39,411 nucleotides of DNA from CAZMFZ01 sp964565665 (GCA_964565665.1 CAZMFZ010000020.1:1-39411); one strand, 5' to 3'; shown: positions 7,273 through 16,504, counted from the first letter of the stretch. Program-made: numbers and translations. The notes: generated by a model not told the origin, from the letters alone.

Positions 7273-8208
7273 ATGACAGCAAAGGCATTTGTATTTAAAA
7301 CTATTTTGATTGCATTGTTAATCATTGCTACCATTGGCATTGCTAATTTTTTTATCGACCCTTATGGTTTGTTTTTAGAAGCTAAAGGCAGAAAAATTGA
7401 AGTGTACACCAATGAAAGAACTTCTAAATACCTGCTCTCATTCAACTACATACCCAAAAATTTTGATGGGTTTATTTTCGGTCCTTCGCTCTCAGACAAC
7501 CTCAATCCCAAGGCCATACCTGAATACAAAATCTATAATGCCAGCATAAAAGGAGCTAATATTTCAGAATTGCGGTACTTGGTAAATAATATCGTAGCCT
7601 ATGGAAATATGAAATTTGCCATAGTTTGTCTCGACCCATATCTCACCAAAGACCACGGTAAAAAAAGTGCAATGATAGACCCTAAAGAATATTATGGAGC
7701 ACTGGGTTCGTATAATTTGCTTATCACCTATATTTTTAAATTTTTAAGAGATGGCAAAGTACTCCCTCAGAAGTGGCCGCTCAATGTGATTGATGAGGTA
7801 GGCTACAATAATTTTAATCTCTCAATGAAAGGCTGGGATGCGAGGCAAATGATACTGGACAAGGTGAAAAAAAACGAATCGGAATCTACTATAATTGATA
7901 GCATTGCTCTAAAAGAATTGGGCGAAACATTGGCCTACTTGCGAGAACATAATATTAAAATTTACGGCTACTTCAACCCTGTGCCTTACCAGATAAGAGA
8001 GATAGACAAACAAGGCTATGAAATATTTACCCAAAAAGTAAGCTATTTATTTACAGAAAAAGACATATTGATTGACTTAAATACGCCCCAATACTATTTT
8101 TTTACTCAAAACTACGCAAACTATAGCGATCAAGGCCACTTGAGCGATCAAGGGCAAAAGTTTGTGGTAGCCACAATGAGAGAGGCAATTTTGAACAATA
8201 CTAACTGA
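7273..8208 (+). CDS. SGNH/AlgJ-like periplasmic partner of the MBOAT acyltransferase
   Basis: A 311-aa membrane-anchored protein with one N-terminal transmembrane helix (about residues 8-27) and a periplasmic domain. Its start FIDPYGLF followed by FDGFIFGPSLSDN (about 66-76) and a C-terminal SDQGHLSDQGQ fits the divergent SGNH hydrolases that pair with MBOAT proteins. The nucleophile would be S72 and the Asp-His pair D286 and H289, deduced from motif position. The gene lies 12 bases after the MBOAT gene and is surely co-transcribed. The inferred role is to accept the acyl group delivered by the MBOAT protein and place it on the polymer. Similarity to AlgJ/DltD is by architecture and context, so the exact family is less certain than the partnership. 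Confidence 0.75.
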   Translation: MTAKAFVFKTILIALLIIATIGIANFFIDPYGLFLEAKGRKIEVYTNERTSKYLLSFNYIPKNFDGFIFGPSLSDNLNPKAIPEYKIYNASIKGANISELRYLVNNIVAYGNMKFAIVCLDPYLTKDHGKKSAMIDPKEYYGALGSYNLLITYIFKFLRDGKVLPQKWPLNVIDEVGYNNFNLSMKGWDARQMILDKVKKNESESTIIDSIALKELGETLAYLREHNIKIYGYFNPVPYQIREIDKQGYEIFTQKVSYLFTEKDILIDLNTPQYYFFTQNYANYSDQGHLSDQGQKFVVATMREAILNNTN

Positions 8209-8216
8209 TAAGTTTT

Positions 8217-9917
8217 TTACGAATGATCGATATCGAGTATCAACCCTTCTTTGATTGAATCGGCCACAATGGCTGCATATGAGAATATTTTATCGCTGGT
8301 AATATGGTCTTGCAAAATCTTTACTATCAGCACATTACTCTCGAGCTTATTGTGAATGTAATGAAGCAGGTTGTTGTCTTTGATGGCAATCCAGCTTTCG
8401 TTTTCCGAAATTATAGGTGTGAAATTGTACCTCTGCTCTGTGTTCTTAATGAGTGCATGCTTAAAAGCATTCAGTTTGCGGGTGTTTTCAAAAGTATACG
8501 TCTCTATTTTGTTGCTTCTATTTTTTAGATAATAGAGATTAATCATAGCGTTGCTATCGTCAGATTTCTCGAAGGTGTTAAACAGAATAAAAATACCATC
8601 CTTTTTTGAGGCTTTGTTAAGGTGTTGTTTCCACTCAATAAAATCATCAGGTACATCGCCTTTAAAACTATCGAGGTAGGCATTGTTTTGCCGAAATGAA
8701 AATGCAGTTTCTTCTTCCAAGCCGCTATCTCCAAAGCTTTCTTCGGTGGCAGTCGATTCATCGCCAAAAAACTCATTAGAAATATAGTTACATTTCAGTT
8801 TTTCCGCAATACAATAGGTAAAATAGCCAATACTTTGCTTCTTCAAGCTTTCAGAAGATACCAAAGTGATGAAAGCATTTCTGTATGTGAATGTGCCATA
8901 GTCGGTATTTATCTCCCGGTATTCAAGAAAAAGTTTATCTACCACAATGCCATTTTGTATCACTTTTTTGTAGCGGAATCTAAATTCATTTTTCCCCTCT
9001 GCAATTTTATATACATCGGCTTCCGAAAGTTCCAGATTCACTTTTACGGCATCTACACTCAATTGCCCTCTGCGAACTTTGGTGGCTAATTCGGGAATAT
9101 ATTTCTTGTAAAATGCCTCTTTGAGTCGCTTTCTAATTTCCCGCATTCTTTTTAAATACTTAGTCTCCTCCATTTTTTGTACAAAGCTTGATGAGATAAT
9201 ACCTGTAGGAATGGCCACAATCAGCACGCCCATCAAAGCCACCATGCCGCCTAATATTTTGCCAATGGGCGTAATTGGGTACGCATCGCCATAGCCTACG
9301 GTTGTTAAAGTAATCACACCCCACCAAAAAGCATACAAAATATTGGGGAAAACGGTAGGCTGAGCTTCATGCTCCAAATAATACATAATAGAAGATGCCA
9401 AGACTAATATTGAAAACATGAGTAAAAAAGTAGCCAGCAACTCTTGCCTTTTCTCAGATACTATTTTGCCAATATGAATCATAGCCTGCGAATATTTTGC
9501 CAATTTGAATACCCGCATTAGCCTTACCAGCCTCAATACCCGCAAATGCCTTAGGTCGATATTTACCCAATAAGGTGCAAAAAATGGCATTATGGCTAAG
9601 AAATCGATCCAAGTAGTGGGCGATGCAATAAACTTCTTTATGGATGCGGCTTTGGTTTTGGCGGGATGGCTGAGGTCGGCAATCCATATTCTCAGTATAA
9701 ATTCAATTGAGAATATGATAACGGTGAATATTTCAAATACATTAAGTGGAAATCGGTAGGCAATTTCTATAGATTCAAACGATTGCAGAATTACTGCCAC
9801 CACATTAAGTAGTACTAATATTTCTATAAATAAATCGAAATAACCAGACAGTTTGTCGTGCTTATTGCCAGGCTCAAGTATAGAAGCTACTTTCTTTTTA
9901 ATTTTAAGGGTGTCCAT
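8217..9917 (-). CDS. Voltage-gated-type potassium channel with a large extra C-terminal region
   Basis: A six-helix cation channel, 566 aa. The selectivity filter TTVGYGD (residues 205-211) marks it as potassium-selective. The S4 helix carries arginines or lysine at every third position (R123, R126, R129, R132, R135, K138), so it should sense voltage. S1 lies near 27-47, S5 near 160-180 and S6 near 220-242. A basic coiled stretch follows (about 248-290). Then come about 275 residues (290-566) that I cannot assign to RCK/TrkA_N or a cyclic-nucleotide domain; bacterial KvAP- or KvLm-like channels usually end soon after S6. This tail has mixed alpha/beta composition and an acidic patch (GDESTATEESFGDSGLEEE). 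It converges on the SGNH gene with 8 bases between and is divergent from the barrel gene at 10122. Confidence 0.88.
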   Translation of the reverse strand: MDTLKIKKKVASILEPGNKHDKLSGYFDLFIEILVLLNVVAVILQSFESIEIAYRFPLNVFEIFTVIIFSIEFILRIWIADLSHPAKTKAASIKKFIASPTTWIDFLAIMPFFAPYWVNIDLRHLRVLRLVRLMRVFKLAKYSQAMIHIGKIVSEKRQELLATFLLMFSILVLASSIMYYLEHEAQPTVFPNILYAFWWGVITLTTVGYGDAYPITPIGKILGGMVALMGVLIVAIPTGIISSSFVQKMEETKYLKRMREIRKRLKEAFYKKYIPELATKVRRGQLSVDAVKVNLELSEADVYKIAEGKNEFRFRYKKVIQNGIVVDKLFLEYREINTDYGTFTYRNAFITLVSSESLKKQSIGYFTYCIAEKLKCNYISNEFFGDESTATEESFGDSGLEEETAFSFRQNNAYLDSFKGDVPDDFIEWKQHLNKASKKDGIFILFNTFEKSDDSNAMINLYYLKNRSNKIETYTFENTRKLNAFKHALIKNTEQRYNFTPIISENESWIAIKDNNLLHYIHNKLESNVLIVKILQDHITSDKIFSYAAIVADSIKEGLILDIDHS

Positions 9918-9991
9918 TGGTGGTATTACGGTGTTAATTTCAATGTAAATATAATTTTCTGTTTGATATAATACTTATTTTCAAGTTTAAA

Positions 9992-10027
9992 CGATTACCA
10001 AGGTCTGCAACCGTTGGTAACGTTTTT
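9992..10027 (+). terminator. Hairpin with T run between divergent genes
   Basis: CGATTACCAAGG (9992-10003) pairs with CCGTTGGTAACG (10011-10022) with a single-base bulge on each side and a 7-base loop, and TTTTT follows at 10023. It looks like a Rho-independent terminator on the plus strand, yet no plus-strand gene ends nearby. It may be a regulatory hairpin in the leader of the 10122 gene, or a relic. Confidence 0.5.
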
Positions 10028-10121
10028 CTAGATTACGGTAACTCACCTATTTATTTTGTTTGCTATTATGGCATACTATTTATGATGTTTGCATCGTACA
10101 TTGGTGATAAATGGGTAAATA

Positions 10122-12011
10122 ATGGGTATGATCATAGGTGTAGGGAAGTATGGGACGGGCATTCTCGTTTGTTTTTCCTTTGCCTTTTGCTTGCTATGGC
10201 TGCCAAATATGGTTGAAGCTCAAGTTACAAAGAAGAAGAAAAAGAAAGTTTCCTTATTTAGCGATTCGGTTCAGTTTTACAGAAGGGTAGAGGAAATTGC
10301 TAAGAAAAGGAAATTCACCAATGAACTGTTCCGGAACATTGTTTCGCTGCCCCCTCCGAGTAAAAAATATACAGGTAATGTAAAAAAACAGAATGAGGAT
10401 ATCTATAAAAGTGGTGAAAATAAGATAATTAGGCATATAAAGATTGAAACGCTCGATCCTTTCGGTACCGATATAGCCGATACCTCTAAAAAAGCCATCA
10501 GCTACTTTGAAAAAGGGGGGAATATTGTTCATATCAAAACCCGCAGATTTGCCATTAGAAACAGATTACTGTTTAAAGAAGGCGATAACTTTGATAAAAT
10601 AGAAATGTATGAATCGGAACGTATCATTAGAAGTTCTGATTTTGTGGGCGATGTTTCGGTGCGTATAGATCCAGATTATATTTCCAAAGACAGTGTAGAT
10701 ATTATTATTCGCGAGCAAGACAGGTGGTCTATTTACCCATTTGGAGCTATTGGAGGCAACTACAAAGCAGGTTTTATTGATAAAAACATTGTTGGTACAG
10801 GGCAGCAATTGGAAGCTTCATTATTCAAAGCCCGCCTTTTTGATTCCACTTTAGTAAATTATAGATTTAGCTACTTTGTACCCTATATCAAGCGTACTTT
10901 TATTACCGCAGGTATTATTTATAATAGAGAAAGGGGAAATGAATACCGTGGCATTTCCATCAATCGAGGCTTTTATTCCCCATTGGCACGGTGGGCAGGT
11001 GGTATCGATTTTTTTAATTATGAACTTATTCGGCAATTGGCATCTATAGATTCCAGTGTTATTCAAATTCAAAACATTCGCTATTGGAGCCAAGATTTGT
11101 GGGCAGGTTTTGCTTTTCCCATCAGAGGCAGTTCGTATCAAAACCGTACCACAAAATTTGTTGTGGCAGGAAGGGTATTCAATAAAAATTATATTACACC
11201 GCTCAATTTGGCATTCGATCCACTCTTAAATCAGCAGAATTCTACTACCTATTTAATGAACTTTGGTATTACGCAACGGGGCTTTTACAAAGACAAATTC
11301 ATTTACAAATATGGCGTAACTGAAGATGTGCCCATTGGAGCCATGGTGTCGGCTACCTTGGGCTACCAAAAACGCCCTCATGACGAGCGTTATTATATGG
11401 GTTTAAAATCGAGCTATGGAGTGAAATTAGAAGGTGGTAATGTGTCTGGTTATTTTGAAATGGGTACATACATCAGCACCAAAGGCCGATACGAACAAGG
11501 GACAATAAATGCTGGCATACAAGGCTTTACTAATTTGTATAAGCTGAAAAATAATTTTCAATTCCGCCAATTTTTTTCTGTAGATGTGACTTCCGGATTC
11601 AACCGAACCAAATTCGACCGCATTACCATCAACGATGTGAAAGGTTTAAAGGGTTTTAATCCTGATTCGGTGGTAGGCTCTAATAAAATGGTAATCAGCA
11701 CAACAGCCATATTATACTTACCTTGGCAGATTATCGGATTTCGCTTTGCACCTATATTTTATGGTGGCTTTGGTATGATTGGAGATGAGAAAGTCTCATT
11801 TTTGAAAGATAATATCTTCCCAGTTTTCGGTTTGGGTATACTCGTGCGAAACGAATATTTGATATTCAACTCATTTACTTTTACACTTGGTTTTTATCCT
11901 TATATACCAAATAAGGGCAGTGCGATATTCAAACCCAATCCATTTGGCAGCAACGATTTCAAGTTTAGAAACTTCGAAATTGGCAAGCCTAGCGAGGTGG
12001 GTTATTTTTAA
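10122..12011 (+). CDS. BamA/TamA-like outer-membrane beta-barrel protein
   Basis: A 629-aa Omp85-superfamily protein. After a signal peptide (cleaved near residue 33, before QVTKKKKKK) come about 70 residues of basic linker. POTRA-like sequence follows (about 100-205), with the usual hallmarks: NRLLFKEGDNFDKIEMYESERIIRSSDFVGDVSVRI and then DSVDIIIREQDRWSIYP. The rest (about 215-629) alternates like a 16-strand barrel and ends in a phenylalanine, as expected of a BamA substrate and family member. The POTRA part is shorter than BamA's five repeats, closer to TamA or the short Bacteroidota members, so a role in protein insertion or lipid export is inferred. The N terminus has several possible starts: 10122 gives a long n-region, and the ATG at 10128 is equally good. 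Confidence 0.82.
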   Translation: MGMIIGVGKYGTGILVCFSFAFCLLWLPNMVEAQVTKKKKKKVSLFSDSVQFYRRVEEIAKKRKFTNELFRNIVSLPPPSKKYTGNVKKQNEDIYKSGENKIIRHIKIETLDPFGTDIADTSKKAISYFEKGGNIVHIKTRRFAIRNRLLFKEGDNFDKIEMYESERIIRSSDFVGDVSVRIDPDYISKDSVDIIIREQDRWSIYPFGAIGGNYKAGFIDKNIVGTGQQLEASLFKARLFDSTLVNYRFSYFVPYIKRTFITAGIIYNRERGNEYRGISINRGFYSPLARWAGGIDFFNYELIRQLASIDSSVIQIQNIRYWSQDLWAGFAFPIRGSSYQNRTTKFVVAGRVFNKNYITPLNLAFDPLLNQQNSTTYLMNFGITQRGFYKDKFIYKYGVTEDVPIGAMVSATLGYQKRPHDERYYMGLKSSYGVKLEGGNVSGYFEMGTYISTKGRYEQGTINAGIQGFTNLYKLKNNFQFRQFFSVDVTSGFNRTKFDRITINDVKGLKGFNPDSVVGSNKMVISTTAILYLPWQIIGFRFAPIFYGGFGMIGDEKVSFLKDNIFPVFGLGILVRNEYLIFNSFTFTLGFYPYIPNKGSAIFKPNPFGSNDFKFRNFEIGKPSEVGYF

Positions 12012-12015
12012 CTGC

Positions 12016-12042
12016 TGAAACCTACTGTTTCATCACTTTTTT
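12016..12042 (+). terminator. Weak terminator of the barrel gene
   Basis: TGAAAC (12016-12021) and GTTTCA (12027-12032) pair around a 5-base loop, and a run of six T follows at 12037-12042. It lies in the 3' coding end of the convergent gene at 12022. The stem is only six pairs, so efficiency is doubtful. Confidence 0.45.
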
Positions 12043-14727
12043 CCAATAGCTTCTTCCTTTTATCTCAAGCTTTAAGATGTAAATGCCTGAGGAAATATCG
12101 CCCAAATCAAATTCATTTGTATTGGTAAAATATTTTATGACAACTCCTTGAATATTAAAAAGTTGGGCTTTAACAGCAGGCATATTGCTGTGCAAATACC
12201 TTTCGGTTGGCGAAGGATATATTGTAACTTCAGCCTCGTGGTTTATACCTGGTTTTGTATTTAGCAAATAGTTGAAATTGCCGAATACAGGTCGCATCAA
12301 TAAGCTCCCTTCCGAATCGGTATAAGGTTCCCATTTGTTGTTTATATTATAAAAAATCTGGTCAGACGCGTTATTATTTCTATCCCAACCAATAGCCAAG
12401 GCATCGTCTGTTATTTGTTTGTAGCCAATAAAAAATGAATCAGCATTGATAATAATGGGTTCGCGGAGTTCATAAATTGTCCAGTTGTTCACAGTGGTGG
12501 CATAGGTAATGGGAAAGTTGTCGTTTACCAACACATTAGAGGGGAGGGGTGATTTGGTGAGTTCTACAAGGGTGGGCAAATTGGTACTTACCACCAGGTT
12601 AAAGCTTTGCTGAATCAATACTTTGCCAAGTTGGGTAAGTGAAATGGCTATTTGTCGCAATGTATCAGGCTTTTTATAGTTGCGAAATCGATAGAGCAAT
12701 ACAGAAAATTTTTGGTTCAGGCCTATTCCATATTCTGCGCTTCCATCATCATAAGCATAAAAATTATCTAGTATCGTTTTGCCTTTCAGTACATTGTTAT
12801 TCGTGTAGTCTATCTGCTTCCCATCCGAATTATTTACATCGCCATTAAGTGAGAATTGGTATTCTACTTCCGTTTTTTGGTTGGGTATACTCGCCCAAAA
12901 ACTACCCGGTATTGTATTTTCAAATACCACATTGGCTGCATTGCCTTGTGTTTCCTGCGAAGCTTTGGTGAGGATATTTATATGGGCAACATCGTTGATT
13001 ACATCTATAGTGAAGGTGTTGTTGTTGCCTCTTTGGTCGAGATTATTATAGTTTGAGCCTACCAATATGCTATCGGTAAGCGTGCTTTTTATTTCATTAA
13101 AGTGCGTGTAGGGTAGGGAAGTGTAGTTGTTAGGAAATAGCACTATAGGCTGTTTGCTAAAGCTTTGATCGCGAAAATACACATCGTTTTTATTTCTATT
13201 TTTATTTAGATAAATGTAGTCGAGATTCCAAATGTCGAATGTGCCAGACAATCGTCCTGTGTTTTCAAACTTGAACTGAAATGAGCTGTGAAAGAAATTG
13301 TTGGTGCTATCGCTATTAATTTTTATTATTTCCCTGTAGAAGACAGTATCTGCAAAGCCTAGCTTTTCCCATACTCTCACCCATTCCAAATTGCTATTTT
13401 TAAAATATAAAGTGAGTACATCGCTTTGCTGTCCGTCTGGAGTTTCGCCAATGCCTTTGGGCTGCCAAAAAAATGAAATAAAGGTGCTGTCTTGCAGCGT
13501 CAATTGGCTTAAATCTATAGGTAGCGAGGTTAAATTATCAGCTTTTCCTCTGGCATTTACATTGGCAGAATCGTATGCCAAACCGTTGTATTTTAATCCG
13601 TCAAAGGTGGCAGTGTTTTGCGTGGGTTGGCTTATTGCATAAGAATTATTTATATACGTACCGCCTTTTTTTATCCATCTGTTAATGTCAGGCTGGTCGA
13701 ATGAGTCGCTGAAATCGTCAAAAAACGGAAGCGAAATGATATCGGCTCTTTGAATGATATTGGAAGAAACGATTACTGGATTGGAACAAGAAATAGCAGA
13801 GGACATTTTTACTTGTACTTCATCTCCATTTTTGCCCAAGCTTGTTGCAAAATTTGCCGCAGAGGTTGTGGCCACAAACACATTATTTACATACCAACTA
13901 TATAGTGGATTTGCCCCTTTATTCAATCCGTTGGCTGAAAAATTGTAGGTTTTTGTGGTGCAATCGGTATTGACAACGCTATCTAAACTAATAGAAATAG
14001 TTGGCGAAATAATGCGGGCAACTTCACGTGTCAAATAATTTGAGGTATCAATATTTACAGAACCAGCACAGGCCAAATCAGAGGTAATTACTGCATATAT
14101 AAATCTTTTATTGGCTAAAGAATCTCGTGTATAAGTAGATCCGCTTCCTGAAAATGTACCTGAATAAAACCATTTTATTGTGGCATTACTGCCTATGTTG
14201 AAAGTATTGGCAGTAATGGTGAGTGGGTAATCGGCACTGCAAGCTTTTATGGAATTGTCGATTGATATGATTTCTATTTGTGGTGGAAGGCTGGTAGAAT
14301 CAATAATTTGAATGGTATTGGAAATGGCAATTTTCATTTTTGCACAATCCAAATTACTTGTTAATCGGCATTGAATTTCGTCTTTATTATTTAAAGTAGA
14401 TGAAGAAAAAGATGAGCCGCTGCCAACTTCCAATCCATTTACTAGCCATTGAATGGTTGGGTTGCTTCCTCCGTTAAAATAACTGCATTGAAATACGTAA
14501 TTGAGGTTTGTTTCCGTATTGCAACGGGGAATATGCCCTTCAATCATGGCTATAGAAATACCAGGAATTACAGAATCAGACACCGCCTCATTTTTTGCAT
14601 TGAAATTGGCACTTTCAATGGCTTTATTTCTGCCCAAATCTTGTTGCAGAGGCACTAGCCTAAGCTGTGCAATCAGATTAAATGAAAAGCCAACTGTAAT
14701 ACTTGCGATTAGTATTCTAAACGACAT
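12022..14727 (-). CDS. T9SS cargo protein with Ig/PKD-like repeats, 901 aa
   Basis: A large secreted protein. It has a signal peptide (residues 1-20), three Ig- or PKD-like repeats (about 45-330) marked by WLVNGLEVGSGSSF, IKWFYSGTFSGSGSTY and YSWYVNNVFVATTSA, then a jellyroll-like section (about 335-560) containing FDDFSDSF and YFKNSNLEWVRVW. The last 70 residues form a type A sorting domain: VTIYPSPTERYLHS, then FNIQGVVIKYF and GIYILKLEIKGRSYWKKVMKQ. That domain sends it through the type IX system for release or anchoring at the cell surface. It shows no catalytic motif, so an adhesive or structural role is inferred. It follows the PASTA gene by 51 bases on the same strand. Confidence 0.85.
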   Translation of the reverse strand: MSFRILIASITVGFSFNLIAQLRLVPLQQDLGRNKAIESANFNAKNEAVSDSVIPGISIAMIEGHIPRCNTETNLNYVFQCSYFNGGSNPTIQWLVNGLEVGSGSSFSSSTLNNKDEIQCRLTSNLDCAKMKIAISNTIQIIDSTSLPPQIEIISIDNSIKACSADYPLTITANTFNIGSNATIKWFYSGTFSGSGSTYTRDSLANKRFIYAVITSDLACAGSVNIDTSNYLTREVARIISPTISISLDSVVNTDCTTKTYNFSANGLNKGANPLYSWYVNNVFVATTSAANFATSLGKNGDEVQVKMSSAISCSNPVIVSSNIIQRADIISLPFFDDFSDSFDQPDINRWIKKGGTYINNSYAISQPTQNTATFDGLKYNGLAYDSANVNARGKADNLTSLPIDLSQLTLQDSTFISFFWQPKGIGETPDGQQSDVLTLYFKNSNLEWVRVWEKLGFADTVFYREIIKINSDSTNNFFHSSFQFKFENTGRLSGTFDIWNLDYIYLNKNRNKNDVYFRDQSFSKQPIVLFPNNYTSLPYTHFNEIKSTLTDSILVGSNYNNLDQRGNNNTFTIDVINDVAHINILTKASQETQGNAANVVFENTIPGSFWASIPNQKTEVEYQFSLNGDVNNSDGKQIDYTNNNVLKGKTILDNFYAYDDGSAEYGIGLNQKFSVLLYRFRNYKKPDTLRQIAISLTQLGKVLIQQSFNLVVSTNLPTLVELTKSPLPSNVLVNDNFPITYATTVNNWTIYELREPIIINADSFFIGYKQITDDALAIGWDRNNNASDQIFYNINNKWEPYTDSEGSLLMRPVFGNFNYLLNTKPGINHEAEVTIYPSPTERYLHSNMPAVKAQLFNIQGVVIKYFTNTNEFDLGDISSGIYILKLEIKGRSYWKKVMKQ

Positions 14728-14754
14728 TCTTTGTATGTTTTATTTCACGCCATT

Positions 14755-14772
14755 GTTGGTACTATTACCAAC
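14755..14772. repeat. Short perfect inverted repeat GTTGGTA/TACCAAC
   Basis: GTTGGTA (14755-14761) and TACCAAC (14766-14772) form a perfect seven-base inverted repeat with a 4-base gap, between the PASTA gene and the T9SS gene. The same half-site in the opposite order (TTACCAA...TTGGTAA) occurs in the hairpin at 9992-10022. Confidence 0.45.
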
Positions 14773-14778
14773 CATTTA

Positions 14779-15543
14779 TTATTCTCTACTTACCCAGATA
14801 TCAATAATTTCGCCTACCCGTATTTTTAAAGTTGAATCTCGTTTGGTGTTTTCAGGCTTTTGCTTGAATACTGTACCTGATTCATAGTTTTCATTCGATT
14901 CATACACCATGCTTCCAACATCTAAACCTATTTGTTTGAGTAAAAATTTAGCCGAATCTAATGGCATTCCAATCAAATTTGGCAATGTTATTTCTTCATT
15001 ACTCAAGCCTGCCGACACAACCAAATCAATTACAGAACCTTTTGCAATAGTGCTGCCGGGCAATATTGAGCTTGAGCTATACAATTGCCTCAATACTTCG
15101 CCTTCATGTACACCATACGACCGGCTAATGTAGCCCAATTTCAGTCCATAGCTTTTGAGCGTCATTTCTGCCGATTTTTGTGAACTCCCTATCAGCTTTG
15201 GCATATTTATCTTGGGTGGAAACATGGTGCTGATTGACACATATATAGTCCGATTGCTTTTTACAAATTCACCAGCTTTCGGAAATTGAGTAATGACAGA
15301 GCGGGCTTTGTATTCGGGTACATAACTCGAATCAAATATTTGTAGTTTGATATTTGTAGCTTCAGCTATTTTGGTGGCCTCGGTCACCGTTTTACTATTA
15401 AAATTAGGTACAGCGATAGATTTGCCATGTTCGGTAGTAAAGGGCAGCCATACGTAGAAAAACAAATAGGCTATGATTAGAAATACAACCAATACTATTC
15501 CTAAATGAATAAAAAAGTGTTTTGAAGTAGCGTTTTTGAACAT
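14779..15543 (-). CDS. PASTA-domain membrane protein
   Basis: A 254-aa protein with one transmembrane helix (about residues 10-35) and three extracytoplasmic PASTA repeats. Their starts are recognisable as SIAVPNFNSKTVTEATKIAEA (about 42), KINMPKLIGSSQKSAEMTLK (about 114) and EITLPNLIGMPLDSAKFLLK (about 184). PASTA domains bind muropeptides or beta-lactam-like ligands. Here there is no kinase or transpeptidase domain, a layout common for free-standing PASTA proteins in Bacteroidota, where the gene often sits near cell-wall or RNA-modification genes. It lies 8 bases after miaE and is probably co-transcribed with it. Peptidoglycan sensing is inferred from the domain alone. Confidence 0.9.
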   Translation of the reverse strand: MFKNATSKHFFIHLGIVLVVFLIIAYLFFYVWLPFTTEHGKSIAVPNFNSKTVTEATKIAEATNIKLQIFDSSYVPEYKARSVITQFPKAGEFVKSNRTIYVSISTMFPPKINMPKLIGSSQKSAEMTLKSYGLKLGYISRSYGVHEGEVLRQLYSSSSILPGSTIAKGSVIDLVVSAGLSNEEITLPNLIGMPLDSAKFLLKQIGLDVGSMVYESNENYESGTVFKQKPENTKRDSTLKIRVGEIIDIWVSRE

Positions 15544-15551
15544 AATTTTGA

Positions 15552-16139
15552 TTAGTGTAATGCTGCCCTAAATGGCAAGCCAAGCATAATTTTACTTTCT
15601 ATTTCGTTCAATTCATTTACGCGTTTGTAAACGGCATTTGTATCGAAATATTTCAATGCCAACTGAATGTAGACTTCCGAATGTTTGGCCTCAGAAGCCC
15701 AAAGTCTGTGATAAAATTCTTTGAGGGAAGGTTCTTTATTCAAGTTTTCAAATACTAATTTGAAACGTTCTGCACCTCGACACTCTACAATAGAGGCTAT
15801 AATAAGCCGGTCTACAAACCTTTCATCTCGCCCTGTGCGGCAAACAGCCAGTAGCTGCTCCATGTAAATATCTTTGTCAATTTCATGCACCAATTGCAAA
15901 CCCCTGGCTTCCATTACTTTATATACATCTCTGAAATGTTCGAGCTCTTCAATAGCTGTTTCTATCAGCTCATTGATTATATCGGTTCTGTCAGGATATT
16001 TGGCTACGAAACTCAATGCCATTGATGATACTTTGCGTTCGCAATTGGCGTGGTCTTGCAGAAAGCTGTTGAAATCTGCCATTACAGCATCTATCCATCC
16101 TTGAGGCGTAGGTGCTATAATGTCTAATCGAAATTGCAT
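15552..16139 (-). CDS. miaE: tRNA-(ms2io6A37) hydroxylase MiaE
   Basis: A diiron, ferritin-like monooxygenase of 195 aa that hydroxylates the isopentenyl group of ms2i6A at tRNA position 37. The iron-ligand pattern is visible: the glutamate of NCERKVSSMA, the ExxH of IEELEHFRDVY, the glutamate pair of VECRGAERF, and the ExxH of WASEAKHSEVY. Size and start match the family (MQFRLDIIAPTPQGWIDAVMADF). It is the first gene of a leftward group with the PASTA and T9SS genes. The 16140-16228 gap to the acylphosphatase gene is AT- and pyrimidine-rich, with repeated TATTCTCT motifs and no promoter box that I can name. Confidence 0.92.
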   Translation of the reverse strand: MQFRLDIIAPTPQGWIDAVMADFNSFLQDHANCERKVSSMALSFVAKYPDRTDIINELIETAIEELEHFRDVYKVMEARGLQLVHEIDKDIYMEQLLAVCRTGRDERFVDRLIIASIVECRGAERFKLVFENLNKEPSLKEFYHRLWASEAKHSEVYIQLALKYFDTNAVYKRVNELNEIESKIMLGLPFRAALH

Positions 16140-16228
16140 TGTTTAATTTTTAAAAAAGTATTCAAAAGATATTTAAAATAACTCTATTCTCTCACTTCTA
16201 TTCTCTAACCTCTCACCTCCAATCTTTC

Positions 16229-16504
16229 TCAATACTTCACTTCAAAATTCCCAAACCCTTTTAAGCTTCCCGTTTCAATCTCTACACTTTTTACTTGGGC
16301 TCTTGGCGAACCAAAATGACACCAATCTATAAATTGCAACAGTATTTCCTCTTCTGCCTCGGCTTCGATATACACAGTGCCATCAGGCAAATTTTTTGTA
16401 AAACCATCTATATTCAATTCATTGGCCTTGCTTTTGGCATAAGCCCTAAATGACACGCCCTGCACTTTCCCTTTTATTCTAATTTTGAAATGCTTTTTTT
16501 CCAT
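16229..16504 (-). CDS. acyP: Acylphosphatase
   Basis: A small enzyme (91 aa) that hydrolyses acyl phosphates such as carbamoyl phosphate. The acylphosphatase signature is clear: KIRIKGKVQGVSFRAYAKSKA holds the phosphate-binding loop (GKVQGVSFR with its catalytic arginine), followed by GFTKNLPDGTVYIEAE with the catalytic asparagine. I chose ATG at 16502-16504 (MEKKHFK) because families start a few residues before the first strand; ATG at 16508-16510 (MPMEKK) is the alternative. The open frame continues to 16621, but that extra 37-residue stretch is unlike the family. A TAATTTTG box (about 16522-16529) lies shortly before this start and fits a -7 element, which would exclude the longer start. 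Confidence 0.9.
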   Translation of the reverse strand: MEKKHFKIRIKGKVQGVSFRAYAKSKANELNIDGFTKNLPDGTVYIEAEAEEEILLQFIDWCHFGSPRAQVKSVEIETGSLKGFGNFEVKY

